A stretch of DNA of 64,000 nucleotides from the NCBI GenBank assembly GCA_046348365.1, contig JAXMEL010000007.1:155729-219728 (forward strand), given 5' to 3'. The stretch is from JAEUPI01 sp046348365. GTDB taxonomy: Bacteria > Pseudomonadota > Gammaproteobacteria > Burkholderiales > Burkholderiaceae_C. Below are positions 27,929 through 36,461 of this stretch, in pieces. Position numbers and translations under genes: made by a program. The notes below the pieces were generated by a model. It made no database searches. It was not told the origin of the DNA and saw only the letters and a list, made by a program, of their open reading frames with translations. How positions within the stretch are numbered: position 1 is the first letter of the stretch; the number at the start of each line of letters is the position of its first letter.

Positions 27929-29320
27929 TCAATGCGCGGCGCTCGCGAACTGCGCGTCGGGCTTCACCGCGCGCAGGGCGGCCATCAGGTCGGCTTCGAT
28001 GCGGTGCAGCGCCTCGGGCGTGTGCCCTTCGAAGCGCAGCACCAGCACCGGCGTCGTGTTCGACGCGCGCACGAGGCCGAAACCGTCGTCGTATTCGACG
28101 CGCAGGCCGTCGATGGTGATGACCTCGCGCGCACCCGGGAAGACCGCCTGCGCGCGCATCTGCTCGATCACGCGCGCCGGCTCGCCCTCGGCGCAGGGCA
28201 CGTTGAGCTCGGGCGTGTTGTGCGCGGTGGGCAGCGCATCGAGCACCGCGCTCGGGTCGGTGCTGCGCGAGAGGATCTCGAGCAGCCGCGCCGCGGTGTA
28301 GGTGGCATCGTCGAAGCCGTACCAGCGCTCGCCGAAGAAGATGTGCCCGCTCATCTCGCCGGCGATCGGCGCGCCGGTCTCCTTGAGCTTGGCCTTGATC
28401 AGCGAGTGGCCGGTCTTCCACATCAGCGGCCGGCCGCCGTGCGCGCGGATGTCGGCCGCCAGGCGCTGGCTGCACTTGACGTCGAAGATGATCTGCGCGC
28501 CGGCGTGGCGCGAGAGCACGTCGCGCGCGAACAGCATCAGCTGCCGGTCGGGGAAGATGTTGTGCCCGTCGCGCGTGACCACGCCGAGGCGGTCGCCGTC
28601 GCCGTCGAACGCGAGGCCGAGCTCGGCACCGTGCGCCGCCACCGCCGCGATCAGGTCGCGCAGGTTCTCGGGCTTGCTCGGGTCGGGGTGATGGTTCGGG
28701 AAGTCGCCGTCGACCTCCGAGTACAACTCGATCACCTCGCAGCCCAGCGCGCGCAGCACGCGCGGCGCCGACGCGCCCGGAATGCCGTTGCCCGAGTCGA
28801 CCACGATCTTCATCGGCCGCGCGAGCGTGCAGTCGCCGGCGATGCGGTGCGTGTATTCGGCGAGCACGTCCATGCGGCCGATGCGGCCCGGCGCGTGCGC
28901 GTAGTCCTCGGCCTCGATGCGCCGGCGCAGGCGCTGGATGTCTTCGCCGTAGATGGCGCGCCCGGCGAGCACCATCTTGAAGCCGTTGTAGTCCTTGGGG
29001 TTGTGGCTGCCGGTGACCTGGATGCCCGAGCGGCAGCCGTGGGCGCCGCGCGTGGCGGCCGTGTAGTAGACCATCGGCGTGGTCACGGCGCCGAGGTCCA
29101 CCACGTCGAGCCCCGTCGAGGCCAGGCCACGCGCCAGCGCCGCCACCAGGCCCGGGCCCGACAGGCGCCCGTCGCGGCCGACCACCACCGCCTTCTCGCC
29201 GGCGGCCAGCGCCTCGGTGCCGAAGGCGCGGCCGAGGTGTTCGGCGAAGGTGTCGTCGAGGGTCTGGCCGACGACGCCACGGATGTCGTAGGCCTTGAAG
29301 ATCGAGGAAGCGGTCTGCAT
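27929..29320 (-). CDS. phosphomannomutase/phosphoglucomutase (AlgC/ManB type)
   Basis: The 463-residue alpha-D-phosphohexomutase interconverts hexose 6- and 1-phosphates, giving sugar nucleotides for LPS and polysaccharides. It starts MQTASSIFKAYDIRG. The phosphoserine loop is TGSHNP (S105), the Mg-binding loop DGDGDR lies at 239-244, the sugar-binding loop is GEMSGHIFF, and the C-terminal phosphate loop is RASNTTP. The arrangement matches Pseudomonas AlgC. It follows waaA on the same strand; a TACAAT -10-like box lies at 29350-29355. Confidence 0.94.
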   Translation of the reverse strand: MQTASSIFKAYDIRGVVGQTLDDTFAEHLGRAFGTEALAAGEKAVVVGRDGRLSGPGLVAALARGLASTGLDVVDLGAVTTPMVYYTAATRGAHGCRSGIQVTGSHNPKDYNGFKMVLAGRAIYGEDIQRLRRRIEAEDYAHAPGRIGRMDVLAEYTHRIAGDCTLARPMKIVVDSGNGIPGASAPRVLRALGCEVIELYSEVDGDFPNHHPDPSKPENLRDLIAAVAAHGAELGLAFDGDGDRLGVVTRDGHNIFPDRQLMLFARDVLSRHAGAQIIFDVKCSQRLAADIRAHGGRPLMWKTGHSLIKAKLKETGAPIAGEMSGHIFFGERWYGFDDATYTAARLLEILSRSTDPSAVLDALPTAHNTPELNVPCAEGEPARVIEQMRAQAVFPGAREVITIDGLRVEYDDGFGLVRASNTTPVLVLRFEGHTPEALHRIEADLMAALRAVKPDAQFASAAH

Positions 29321-29444
29321 GAGTGGAGGTGTTCGCGAAGTGCGGGCGGATTGTAGGCAGCCGCTCCGGAACGGCCCTTGCACCGGCGCAGGCACAGGTC
29401 CGAAAACGGCGAGTCGCTCGCGGCACGACACCTATCATCGCGCC

Positions 29445-30902
29445 ATGACGCTGCAAGACGACGCCGCCTACCGCGCAGTGACCACGCGCGACGCCCGCTT
29501 CGACGGCCGGCTGTTCGTGGGCGTCACCAGCACGCGCGTGTACTGCCGGCCGGTGTGCCGCGTGCGCACGCCGCGGCGCGAGAACTGCCGCTTCTACCCG
29601 AACGCCGCGCTGGCCGAGGCGGCGGGCTTCCGCCCCTGCCTGCGCTGCCGGCCTGAGCTGGCGCCGGGGCTGTCGCTGATGGATTCGTCGCAGGCGCTGG
29701 CGCAGCAGGCCGCGCGCTGGATCGAGCAGGCCGCGCACGAGGGCCGCGAGGTGTCGCTGCCGGCGCTGGCCGCGCGCCTGGGCATCACCGACCGCCACCT
29801 GCGCCGCATCTTCGTGCAGCAGGTCGGCGTGGCGCCGATCGACTATCTCACGACGCAGCGCCTGCTGCTGGCCAAGCAGCTGCTGACCGACACCGCGATG
29901 CCGGTGACGCAGGTCGCGCTGGCCAGCGGTTACGGCAGCGTGCGCCGCTTCAACGCCGCGTTTGCCGAGCGCTACCGGCTCAACCCGAGCACGCTGCGCC
30001 GCGAACGCGAGGCCACGCCATCGGCCGGCGGCGACGCGCTGCGCCTGCGCCTGGCCTATCGCCCGCCCTATCACCGCGAGGCGCTGCTCGGCTTCGTGCA
30101 TGCACGCGCGATGAACGGCATCGAGTCGGTGCGGCCAGACGGGCTCGTGCGCACGCTCGCGCTCGCGCATCGCGGCGAGCTGCTGCAGGGCTGGATCGCG
30201 TGGCGCTTCGCAGCACGAGGCCACGAGGTGGAACTGGCGATCTCGCCGTCGCTCGCGCCCGCTGCCGGCGCGCTGGTGCAGCGCGCGCGGCAGGCGCTGG
30301 ACCTCGACGCCGAGCCCGAGCGCATCGACGAGGTGCTCGCCACGATGCCACTGCCGATGCGAAGCGGCATTCGCGTGCCGGGCTCGTTCGACGGCTTCGA
30401 GACGGCCGTGCGCGTGATCCTCGGGCAGCAGGTCACGGTGCAGGCGGCGCGCACGCTGACGCATCGCCTGATCGAACGCTTCGGCCGCGCCATCGACACG
30501 CCGTTTGCCGATCTCACGCGCCTGTTCCCGAGCGCGCAGGCGATTGCCGAGGCCTCGGCCGACGCGATCGGCACGCTGGGCATCGTGCGCCAGCGCGTCG
30601 GCGCGCTGCAGGCGCTGGCGCGCGCGGTGTGCGACGGGCGGCTCGAGCTGCATCGCGGCGCGCCGCTCGACGACACGCTGGCGCGCCTGCGCGAGCTGCC
30701 CGGCGTCGGCGAGTGGACGGCGCAGCTGGTGGCGATGCGCGTGCTGGCCTGGCCCGACGCCTTCCCCGCCAGCGACATCGGCGTGCTCAACGCACTGGGC
30801 ACGCGCGACCCGAAGATCGCCACCGCGCTGGCGCAACCCTGGCAACCCTGGCGCAGCTATGCCGTGATGCGGCTGTGGCACGCCCTGGAGGAACGACCAT
30901 GA
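29445..30902 (+). CDS. alkA: Ada N-domain / AraC HTH / AlkA DNA glycosylase fusion
   Basis: The 485-residue protein joins three modules. Residues 1-75 are the Ada zinc domain with C34, C38, C65 and C68 (YCRPVC ... PCLRC), which in Ada accepts methyl groups from DNA phosphotriesters. Residues about 85-190 are an AraC-type HTH. Residues about 195-485 are an AlkA-like 3-methyladenine glycosylase with the HhH motif LPGVGEWTAQLVAMR and catalytic D444 in PASDIGVLNAL. It should sense and repair alkylated DNA. Its stop overlaps the ogt start (ATGA). Confidence 0.93.
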   Translation: MTLQDDAAYRAVTTRDARFDGRLFVGVTSTRVYCRPVCRVRTPRRENCRFYPNAALAEAAGFRPCLRCRPELAPGLSLMDSSQALAQQAARWIEQAAHEGREVSLPALAARLGITDRHLRRIFVQQVGVAPIDYLTTQRLLLAKQLLTDTAMPVTQVALASGYGSVRRFNAAFAERYRLNPSTLRREREATPSAGGDALRLRLAYRPPYHREALLGFVHARAMNGIESVRPDGLVRTLALAHRGELLQGWIAWRFAARGHEVELAISPSLAPAAGALVQRARQALDLDAEPERIDEVLATMPLPMRSGIRVPGSFDGFETAVRVILGQQVTVQAARTLTHRLIERFGRAIDTPFADLTRLFPSAQAIAEASADAIGTLGIVRQRVGALQALARAVCDGRLELHRGAPLDDTLARLRELPGVGEWTAQLVAMRVLAWPDAFPASDIGVLNALGTRDPKIATALAQPWQPWRSYAVMRLWHALEERP

Positions 30903-31402
30903 TCCACCCCGACCTCGTCGCGCAGGCGACCGTCGATTCGCCGCTGGGCCCGCTGCTGCTCGGTGCCACCGGCAAGGGCCTGGCCTACCTGTGGTTCATC
31001 GACGCGCAATATCACGAGACCAACGAACTCGATGCGCCGCAGGACGCGGCGAACCGCTTCATCGCAGAGGCAGTCGCCGAACTCGACGCGTACTGGGCGG
31101 GTAACTGCCCGCGGCGCTTTCGCGTGCCGCTCGACCTGCACGGCACCGCGTTCCAGCGCGCGGTGTGGCGCGAACTGGTGAAGGTGCCGCCGGGCCGGAC
31201 GAGCACCTACGGACAGATCGCGCGCGCCGTCGGCGCGCCGCAGGCCGCGCGCGCCGCGGGCGCTGCGATCGGCCGCAACCCGGTGGCCATCATCGTGCCG
31301 TGCCACCGCATCATCGGCAGCAACGGTTCGCTCACCGGCTTCGCCAGCGGCCTGCCGCGCAAGGAGCGCCTGCTGCAGCTCGAAGGCGCGCTGCTGGTCT
31401 GA
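30899..31402 (+). CDS. ogt: methylated-DNA-[protein]-cysteine S-methyltransferase
   Basis: The 167-residue suicide protein transfers alkyl groups from O6-alkylguanine to its own cysteine. The active site is IIVPCHRIIG with C135, preceded by the HTH segment TSTYGQIARAVGAPQAARAAG. Its ATG overlaps the stop codon of the Ada-AlkA fusion, so both are made from one message. Together they hold all the parts of a classical adaptive response, divided differently from E. coli Ada. Confidence 0.96.
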   Translation: MIHPDLVAQATVDSPLGPLLLGATGKGLAYLWFIDAQYHETNELDAPQDAANRFIAEAVAELDAYWAGNCPRRFRVPLDLHGTAFQRAVWRELVKVPPGRTSTYGQIARAVGAPQAARAAGAAIGRNPVAIIVPCHRIIGSNGSLTGFASGLPRKERLLQLEGALLV

Positions 31403-31415
31403 GCATCGAACACGC

Positions 31416-32300
31416 ATGAAATCACGCGACCTCGGCGAGCTGGTGCTGCTCGCCGCCCTGTGGGGCGCCTCGTTCCTGTTCATGCGCATGGGCGCGGCCG
31501 AATTCGGGCCGGCGCCGCTGGCGGCCGTGCGCTGCGGCGTCGCCGCGGTGCTGCTGCTGGCACTGCTCGCCGCGCGCGGCGAACTCGGGCCGCTGTTCGA
31601 GAACTGGCGCCGCATCGGCGCCGTGGGGCTCACCAACTCGGCGCTGCCTTTCCTGTGCTTCGGGCTCGCGGCGCTGGCCATCGAGGCCGGTTTGTCGGCG
31701 ATCTTCAATGCCGCCACGCCGCTGTGGACGGCGTTCATCGCGGCCGTGTTGTGGCGCGAGCGCCTCGCCGGCACGCGCTGGCTGGGCCTGGCGCTGGGCC
31801 TGGCCGGCGTGGTGTGGCTGGCGTGGGACCGCGCCGGTTTCAAGGCGGGCGCGCATGGCGTGAGCCCGGCGGTGGCCATCGCCGCCTGCCTGGCGGCGAC
31901 GGCGCTGTACGGCTGGTCGGCCAACTTCGCGAAGCGGCGGCTGTCGCACGTGCCGCCGCTCGTGCTGGCGGCGGGCAGCCAGAGCAGTGCCGCGGTGGCG
32001 CTCGCGATTCCGGCCGCGCTCACCTGGCCCGCGACCAACCCGGGGATCGCGGCATGGCTGGCCACGCTGGCGCTCGCGGTGCTGTGCACGGCGCTGGCCT
32101 ACGTGCTGTACTTCCGCCTGATCGCCCATGCCGGCGCCACCAACGCGAGCGCGGTGACCTTCCTGATCCCGGCCTTCGCGGTCGCGTGGGGCTGGATGTT
32201 CCTCGGCGAGACGATCGGCGCCACGGTGATCGCGGCCTGCGCCGTGATCCTCGCCGGCACGGCGCTGGCGATGGGCCTGCTGCCGCGGCGATCAGCGTAG
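31416..32300 (+). CDS. EamA/DMT-family transporter
   Basis: The 294-residue membrane protein has about ten helices arranged as two EamA repeats. Typical pieces are LVLLAALWGASFLFMRMGA at the N-terminus and the second-repeat end VTFLIPAFAVAWGWMFLGE. Family members export amino acids or metabolites. It starts 13 bp after ogt and probably shares its message. Its 3' end overlaps the convergent metC gene by 9 bp. Confidence 0.92.
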   Translation: MKSRDLGELVLLAALWGASFLFMRMGAAEFGPAPLAAVRCGVAAVLLLALLAARGELGPLFENWRRIGAVGLTNSALPFLCFGLAALAIEAGLSAIFNAATPLWTAFIAAVLWRERLAGTRWLGLALGLAGVVWLAWDRAGFKAGAHGVSPAVAIAACLAATALYGWSANFAKRRLSHVPPLVLAAGSQSSAAVALAIPAALTWPATNPGIAAWLATLALAVLCTALAYVLYFRLIAHAGATNASAVTFLIPAFAVAWGWMFLGETIGATVIAACAVILAGTALAMGLLPRRSA

Positions 32301-33479
32301 CTGGCGCAGCGCCTGCTCGAGGTCGGCGATCAGGTCGGCGCTCGACTCGAGGCCGATCGAGAAGCGCACCAGGTGACCCTCGTGGCGCGCGGCGTCGCCG
32401 CGCATGGCCTTCAGGTCGTACGGCACCGCCAGGCTCACCGGGCCGCCCCACGAGTAGCCGATCTTGAACAGCTCGAGCGCATCGACGAAGGCATCGACCC
32501 GCGCAGCTGGCAGCGCCGGATCGAGCAGGATCGAGAACAGCCCCGCGGCATCGCGGCACAGCGAGGCCCAGTGCTCGTGCCCCGGCGCGCCCGGCAGCGC
32601 CGGATGCAGCACGCGCGTGACTTTCGGCTGCCGTTGCAGCCAGGTGGCCACCTCGCGCGCCGAGCGGTCGTGCGCGCGGTAGCGCAGCTCCAGCGTCGGC
32701 AGCGAGCGCAGCAGCAGCTCGGCATCGTTGGCCGCCACGCCGGTGCCCAGGTGCATGTGCGCCAGCAGCAGCTGGTGGTGCAGCTTCTCGTCGCGCGTGA
32801 CCACCGAGCCCATCAGCACGTCGGCGCCGCCCGACGGGTACTTGGTCAGCGCATGCATCGAGAGGTCCACGCCGAGCCCGCCGCCGAGGTCGAAGGCGCG
32901 AAACGCCACGCCGGCGCCCCAGGTGTTGTCGAGCGCGGTGAGGATGCCGCGCTCGCGCGCCGCGCGCACGAGGCCGCGCAGGTCGGGGAACTCCATCGTG
33001 ATCGAGCCCGGCGCCTCGAGCCACACGAGCTTGGTGCGCGGCCCGAGCATCGTCGCGAAGGCGGCCACGTCCATCGGGTCGTAGAGGCGATGCGTCACGC
33101 CCCAGGCGGCGAGCCGCGTGCGCGCCATCTCGCGCGACGGGCCGTACACGTTGACGGGCAGCAGCACCTCGTCGCCGGCCTCGAGCAGCGCGACGTTGAC
33201 CGTGGCGATCGCCGCCAGCCCGCTCGGCGCGAGCGCGCAATGCGTGCCGCCTTCGAGCGTGGCCAGCCGCTCCTCGAGCGTGAAGGTGGTGGGCGTGCCG
33301 TGCAGGCCGTAGGTGTAGCCGTTCTTGTAGCGCCAGTCGCGCGCGCGCAACGCGGCCACGTCGGGGAAGATCACCGTCGAGGCCTTGAACACGCCCGGCG
33401 GCACGGCGCCGAAGCCGGCCGGCGGCTCGTAGGCGTGGTGGATCAGTTCGGTCGAAAGGTGGGTTAGGGGGTCGCTCAT
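32292..33479 (-). CDS. metC: cystathionine beta-lyase
   Basis: The 395-residue PLP enzyme of the Cys/Met metabolism family cleaves cystathionine to homocysteine, pyruvate and ammonia. The cofactor lysine is K213 in SMHALTKYPSGGADV. Other conserved parts are the YGLHGTPTTFTLEERLATLEGG region and TALDNTWGAG. The residue pattern is of the MetC type rather than cystathionine gamma-synthase. Its ATG overlaps the rimO stop (ATGA at 33476-33479), making it the last gene of phaR-rimO-metC. Confidence 0.93.
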   Translation of the reverse strand: MSDPLTHLSTELIHHAYEPPAGFGAVPPGVFKASTVIFPDVAALRARDWRYKNGYTYGLHGTPTTFTLEERLATLEGGTHCALAPSGLAAIATVNVALLEAGDEVLLPVNVYGPSREMARTRLAAWGVTHRLYDPMDVAAFATMLGPRTKLVWLEAPGSITMEFPDLRGLVRAARERGILTALDNTWGAGVAFRAFDLGGGLGVDLSMHALTKYPSGGADVLMGSVVTRDEKLHHQLLLAHMHLGTGVAANDAELLLRSLPTLELRYRAHDRSAREVATWLQRQPKVTRVLHPALPGAPGHEHWASLCRDAAGLFSILLDPALPAARVDAFVDALELFKIGYSWGGPVSLAVPYDLKAMRGDAARHEGHLVRFSIGLESSADLIADLEQALRQLR

Positions 33480-34849
33480 ATCGGCTCCGCGATCAGGTCG
33501 TGTCCATCGGTGGCCACCACGCGCGCCTGCGTGAAGCTGCCCACTTCGAGGCGCTTGGAGGCCTTGGCCGGCGGCAGCAGCCGCACGATGCCGTCGATCT
33601 CGGGCGCATCGGCATAGCTGCGGCCGGTGCCGCCCTTGCGGCCGAGCGCCGGCGCGGCATCGACGAGCACCTGCATGCGCGAGCCGATGCGGCGCTGCAG
33701 GCGCTGCACCGACACGCCTTCAGCCACCGCCATGAAGCGCGCGCGGCGTTCCTCGCGCTGGGCCTCGGGCAATGCACCGGGCAACTCGTTGGCCGCCGCG
33801 CCGGCCACCGGCGAATAGGCGAAGCAGCCGGCGCGATCGATGCCGGCCTCGCGCACGAAGTCGAGCAGCGCCTCGAACTCGGCCTCGGTCTCGCCCGGGA
33901 AGCCGGCGATGAAGGTCGAGCGCACCACCAGCTGCGGGCAGATCTCGCGCCAGCGCGCCAGGCGCTCGCGGTTGCGCTCGCCGCTGGCCGGGCGCTTCAT
34001 GCGACGCAGCACGTCGGGGTGCGCGTGCTGGAACGGCACGTCGAGGTACGGCAGGATGCGCCCCTCGGCCATCAGCGGCAGCACCTCGTCGACATGCGGG
34101 TACGGGTACACGTAGTGCAGCCGCACCCACGCACCGTGCGGCTCGGCCAGCGCGGCGAGGTGCTCGCACAGATCGAGCAGGCGCGTCTTCACCGGCCGGC
34201 CGTCGAAGAAGCCGGTGCGGAACTTCAGGTCGACGCCGTAGGCGCTGGTGTCCTGGCTGACGACGAGCAGCTCCTTCACGCCCGCGTCGAACAGCGCGCG
34301 CGCCTCGGCCAGCACCTCGCCCACCGGCCGCGACACCAGGTCGCCGCGCAGCGACGGGATGATGCAGAACGTGCAGCGGTGGTTGCAGCCCTCGCTGATC
34401 TTCAGGTACGCGTAGTGCCGGGGCGTGAGCTTGATGCCCTGCGGCGGCACGAGGTCGGTGAACGGATCGTGCGGCCGCGGGCAGTGCGCGTGCACGGCGT
34501 CCATCACCTCCTGCGTGGCATGCGGGCCGGTGACGGCGAGCACCTTGGGGTGCACCTCGCGCACCAGCTTGTCGCCGCCGGCACCGGCCTTCGCGCCGAG
34601 GCAGCCGGTGACGATCACGCGGCCGTTCTCGGCCAGCGCATCGCCGATCGCATCGAGGCTTTCCTTCACCGCGGCGTCGATGAAGCCGCAGGTGTTGACG
34701 ATCACCAGGTCGGCGCCGGCGTACGACTTCGCGGTGCGGTAGCCCTCGGCGGAGAGCTGCGTGAGGATCAGCTCCGAGTCCGTCAGCGCCTTCGGGCAGC
34801 CCAGCGAGACGAATCCGATCGTGGGCTGATCGTTCGCCGGAGCGCTCAA
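33476..34849 (-). CDS. rimO: ribosomal protein S12 methylthiotransferase
   Basis: The 457-residue radical-SAM enzyme methylthiolates an Asp of ribosomal protein S12. The N-terminal UPF0004 domain binds one cluster through C18, C54 and C83. The radical-SAM cluster ligands are C155, C159 and C162 in EGCNHRCTFCIIPSLRG. A C-terminal TRAM domain follows. The only plausible start is a TTG at 34849, whose TTGA contains the phaR stop codon. PhaR-RimO adjacency is frequent in Burkholderiales. Confidence 0.96.
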   Translation of the reverse strand: MSAPANDQPTIGFVSLGCPKALTDSELILTQLSAEGYRTAKSYAGADLVIVNTCGFIDAAVKESLDAIGDALAENGRVIVTGCLGAKAGAGGDKLVREVHPKVLAVTGPHATQEVMDAVHAHCPRPHDPFTDLVPPQGIKLTPRHYAYLKISEGCNHRCTFCIIPSLRGDLVSRPVGEVLAEARALFDAGVKELLVVSQDTSAYGVDLKFRTGFFDGRPVKTRLLDLCEHLAALAEPHGAWVRLHYVYPYPHVDEVLPLMAEGRILPYLDVPFQHAHPDVLRRMKRPASGERNRERLARWREICPQLVVRSTFIAGFPGETEAEFEALLDFVREAGIDRAGCFAYSPVAGAAANELPGALPEAQREERRARFMAVAEGVSVQRLQRRIGSRMQVLVDAAPALGRKGGTGRSYADAPEIDGIVRLLPPAKASKRLEVGSFTQARVVATDGHDLIAEPI

Positions 34850-35421
34850 CGCTTGGCGCCGGGAAAGCCCGGCATGCCGGGGAACAGCGAGCCGGCCTGC
34901 TTGTGCATCTGCTCCTGCATCTGCGCGAACAGCGCCTTGCTCTGCTCGAGGTAGTTGCCCATCAGGTTCTGCATGATCGGCGCCTGCCCGCTCATGAAGC
35001 TCGACCACGCCTCGGGCGTGAAGGCCTTGGGATCGAACACGCCGCCGGTCTGCTCGCCGAAGCGGCGCTGCAGGTCGGCGAAGGCCTGCATGTTCTTCTC
35101 GAGGTAGGTGCCCATCACGCTCTGCATCGCGTGGCCGTAGAAGCGGATGATCTGCGCCAGCGTCTGCGTGCTGAACATCGGCACGCCGCCGGCCTCCTCC
35201 TCGAGGATGATCTGCAGCAGGATGCTGCGCGTCAGGTCGTCGCCGGTCTTGGCGTCGCGCACCTCGAAGTCCTCGTGGTCGAGCACCATCTTCTTCACGT
35301 CGGCCAGCGTGATGTAGCTGCTCGACCGCGTGTCGTACAGGCGCCGGTTGGGGTACTTCTTGAGCACGCGCGGGCCCTTGGGGGCGGGCCCTGAAGCGGC
35401 GGCACGGCGGGTGGCGGGCAT
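34846..35421 (-). CDS. phaR: polyhydroxyalkanoate synthesis repressor
   Basis: The 191-residue regulator represses phasin genes until PHB granules titrate it. The DNA-binding N-terminal domain is highly conserved (KKYPNRRLYDTRSSSYITLADVKKM), followed by the PHB-accumulation domain (RSILLQIILEEEAGG and TEAWSSF-like segments) and a Met/Gln-rich C-terminal tail. An AAGGAG precedes the ATG at normal spacing. Its presence implies that the organism stores PHB, in line with bdhA in this window. Confidence 0.96.
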   Translation of the reverse strand: MPATRRAAASGPAPKGPRVLKKYPNRRLYDTRSSSYITLADVKKMVLDHEDFEVRDAKTGDDLTRSILLQIILEEEAGGVPMFSTQTLAQIIRFYGHAMQSVMGTYLEKNMQAFADLQRRFGEQTGGVFDPKAFTPEAWSSFMSGQAPIMQNLMGNYLEQSKALFAQMQEQMHKQAGSLFPGMPGFPGAKR

Positions 35422-35520
35422 CGCGCGAAACTCCTTGTGCAGTGCGCCGGGATTCTAGGCGGCGCCCCCGCGGCAACGCGCCGGGTTTCCCCCCGGCGTG
35501 GCAATCGCGCCATGCAAAGC

Positions 35521-35548
35521 ACTGGGCCCGGCATGTGCCGGGCCCAGT
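35521..35548 (-). terminator. strong hairpin after tRNA-Val
   Basis: A 13-bp perfect inverted repeat (ACTGGGCCCGGCA / TGCCGGGCCCAGT, 2-nt centre) begins 13 bp after the tRNA. On the minus strand it is followed by GCTTTGC, a short T-run. It should end tRNA-Val transcription before phaR. Confidence 0.75.
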
Positions 35549-35561
35549 TGCATCACAAGCC

Positions 35562-35638
35562 TGGTAGGCGCGAGTGGACTCGAACCACCGACCCCCACCA
35601 TGTCAAGGTGGTGCTCTAACCAGCTGAGCTACGCGCCT
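35562..35638 (-). tRNA. tRNA-Val (anticodon GAC)
   Basis: A 77-nt cloverleaf includes an encoded CCA (35562-35564). The acceptor AGGCGCG pairs with CGCGCCT. The D-arm is TAGCTCAGCTGGTTAGAGC, the anticodon loop TTGACAT gives GAC, and the T-loop is TTCGAGT. Confidence 0.96.
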
Positions 35639-35649
35639 GCGAGGGCGGC

Positions 35650-35655
35650 ATTCTA
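35650..35655 (-). promoter_or_regulatory. -10-like TAGAAT box of tRNA-Val
   Basis: TAGAAT on the minus strand lies exactly 12 nt before the tRNA 5' end, the same box and distance as for tRNA-Gly. No clear -35 box. Confidence 0.5.
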
Positions 35656-35687
35656 GCAGCGGCGCTGCGCACCGACGCGCACGCGCG

Positions 35688-36221
35688 TCAAGGCGTGGTG
35701 CGGGTGTACGTCAGGTTGGTGATCGAGAACGTGCTGCCGCTGCTGAGCTGGAACGACTTGTAGTCGGCGGCGAAGCCGATGTAGATGGTCTGGCCGCCGC
35801 CGCCGCCCTGCGGCGCCAGCGTGACGATGTCGGCCAGCCCGGTCACCGATCCGCGCACGGCGATCGGAATGGTGTCGATCGTCGCCGTCGCGGAGACGCT
35901 GCTGACCGACGAGCTGCCCGTGCACGACACGTTGTTCTTGCCGAAGTCCCATGTCGTGAGTGTGCCGGTGGCCACGTTGCCGCTCGTGGTCTGGAACGCC
36001 AGCTCGAACTGCACGCCGTGCAACTCGGTACCGTTCACCATCAGGCTGCCGCAGCCGCTGCGCCAGCTGCCGGCATAGCGCGTGGCGTCACCGCGCGAAG
36101 GAAACACCTCGGGAACCGCCGGTTGCTTCGGCGCGTCGGAACCGCCGCCGCCGCACGCCCCGAGCAGGGACACGATGCCCAACAGCGCCGCTGCGCCGGC
36201 CGACCGGATTGCGAATCCCAT
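35688..36221 (-). CDS. small uncharacterised lipoprotein
   Basis: The protein has 177 residues with a type II signal peptide; the lipobox is LGAC in SLLGACGGGGSDAPK, and a Gly-rich linker follows. The mature part is Ser/Thr/Gly-rich and probably beta-structured; three further Cys residues are visible (two of them in SGCGS and VSCTGS). I do not recognise a family. A GGAAGG precedes the ATG at short spacing. It is monocistronic, between relA and tRNA-Val. Confidence 0.75.
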   Translation of the reverse strand: MGFAIRSAGAAALLGIVSLLGACGGGGSDAPKQPAVPEVFPSRGDATRYAGSWRSGCGSLMVNGTELHGVQFELAFQTTSGNVATGTLTTWDFGKNNVSCTGSSSVSSVSATATIDTIPIAVRGSVTGLADIVTLAPQGGGGGQTIYIGFAADYKSFQLSSGSTFSITNLTYTRTTP

Positions 36222-36461
36222 GATCCTTCCTGTGTTGTGTGGTTGACTTGCGAAGCCTCGTCGGCCGCTCGATGCGCCGACACACGAATGCTAGGCAGGC
36301 GCCGCGGCGTCGGGCGTGCCCGCGGCTACGCCGTGCCCGGCCGCGTGCGATCCGCCGCGGCAGGATGCCTCGGACGCGGTCTCCCACCAACGAAGCTGTT
36401 AGCTGCTCGCCACGGGGGTGCCGCGCGCGAACGAGAAACAGCGAGCGGATCGCGCGCGACT
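36222..36461. other. 240-bp intergenic region between the lipoprotein gene and the relA 3' end
   Basis: It holds the leader of the minus-strand lipoprotein gene. A TAGCAT at 36288-36293 (minus) is a possible -10 box. Base composition is slightly less GC-rich than the surrounding genes. I see no RNA gene or convincing small ORF. Confidence 0.4.
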
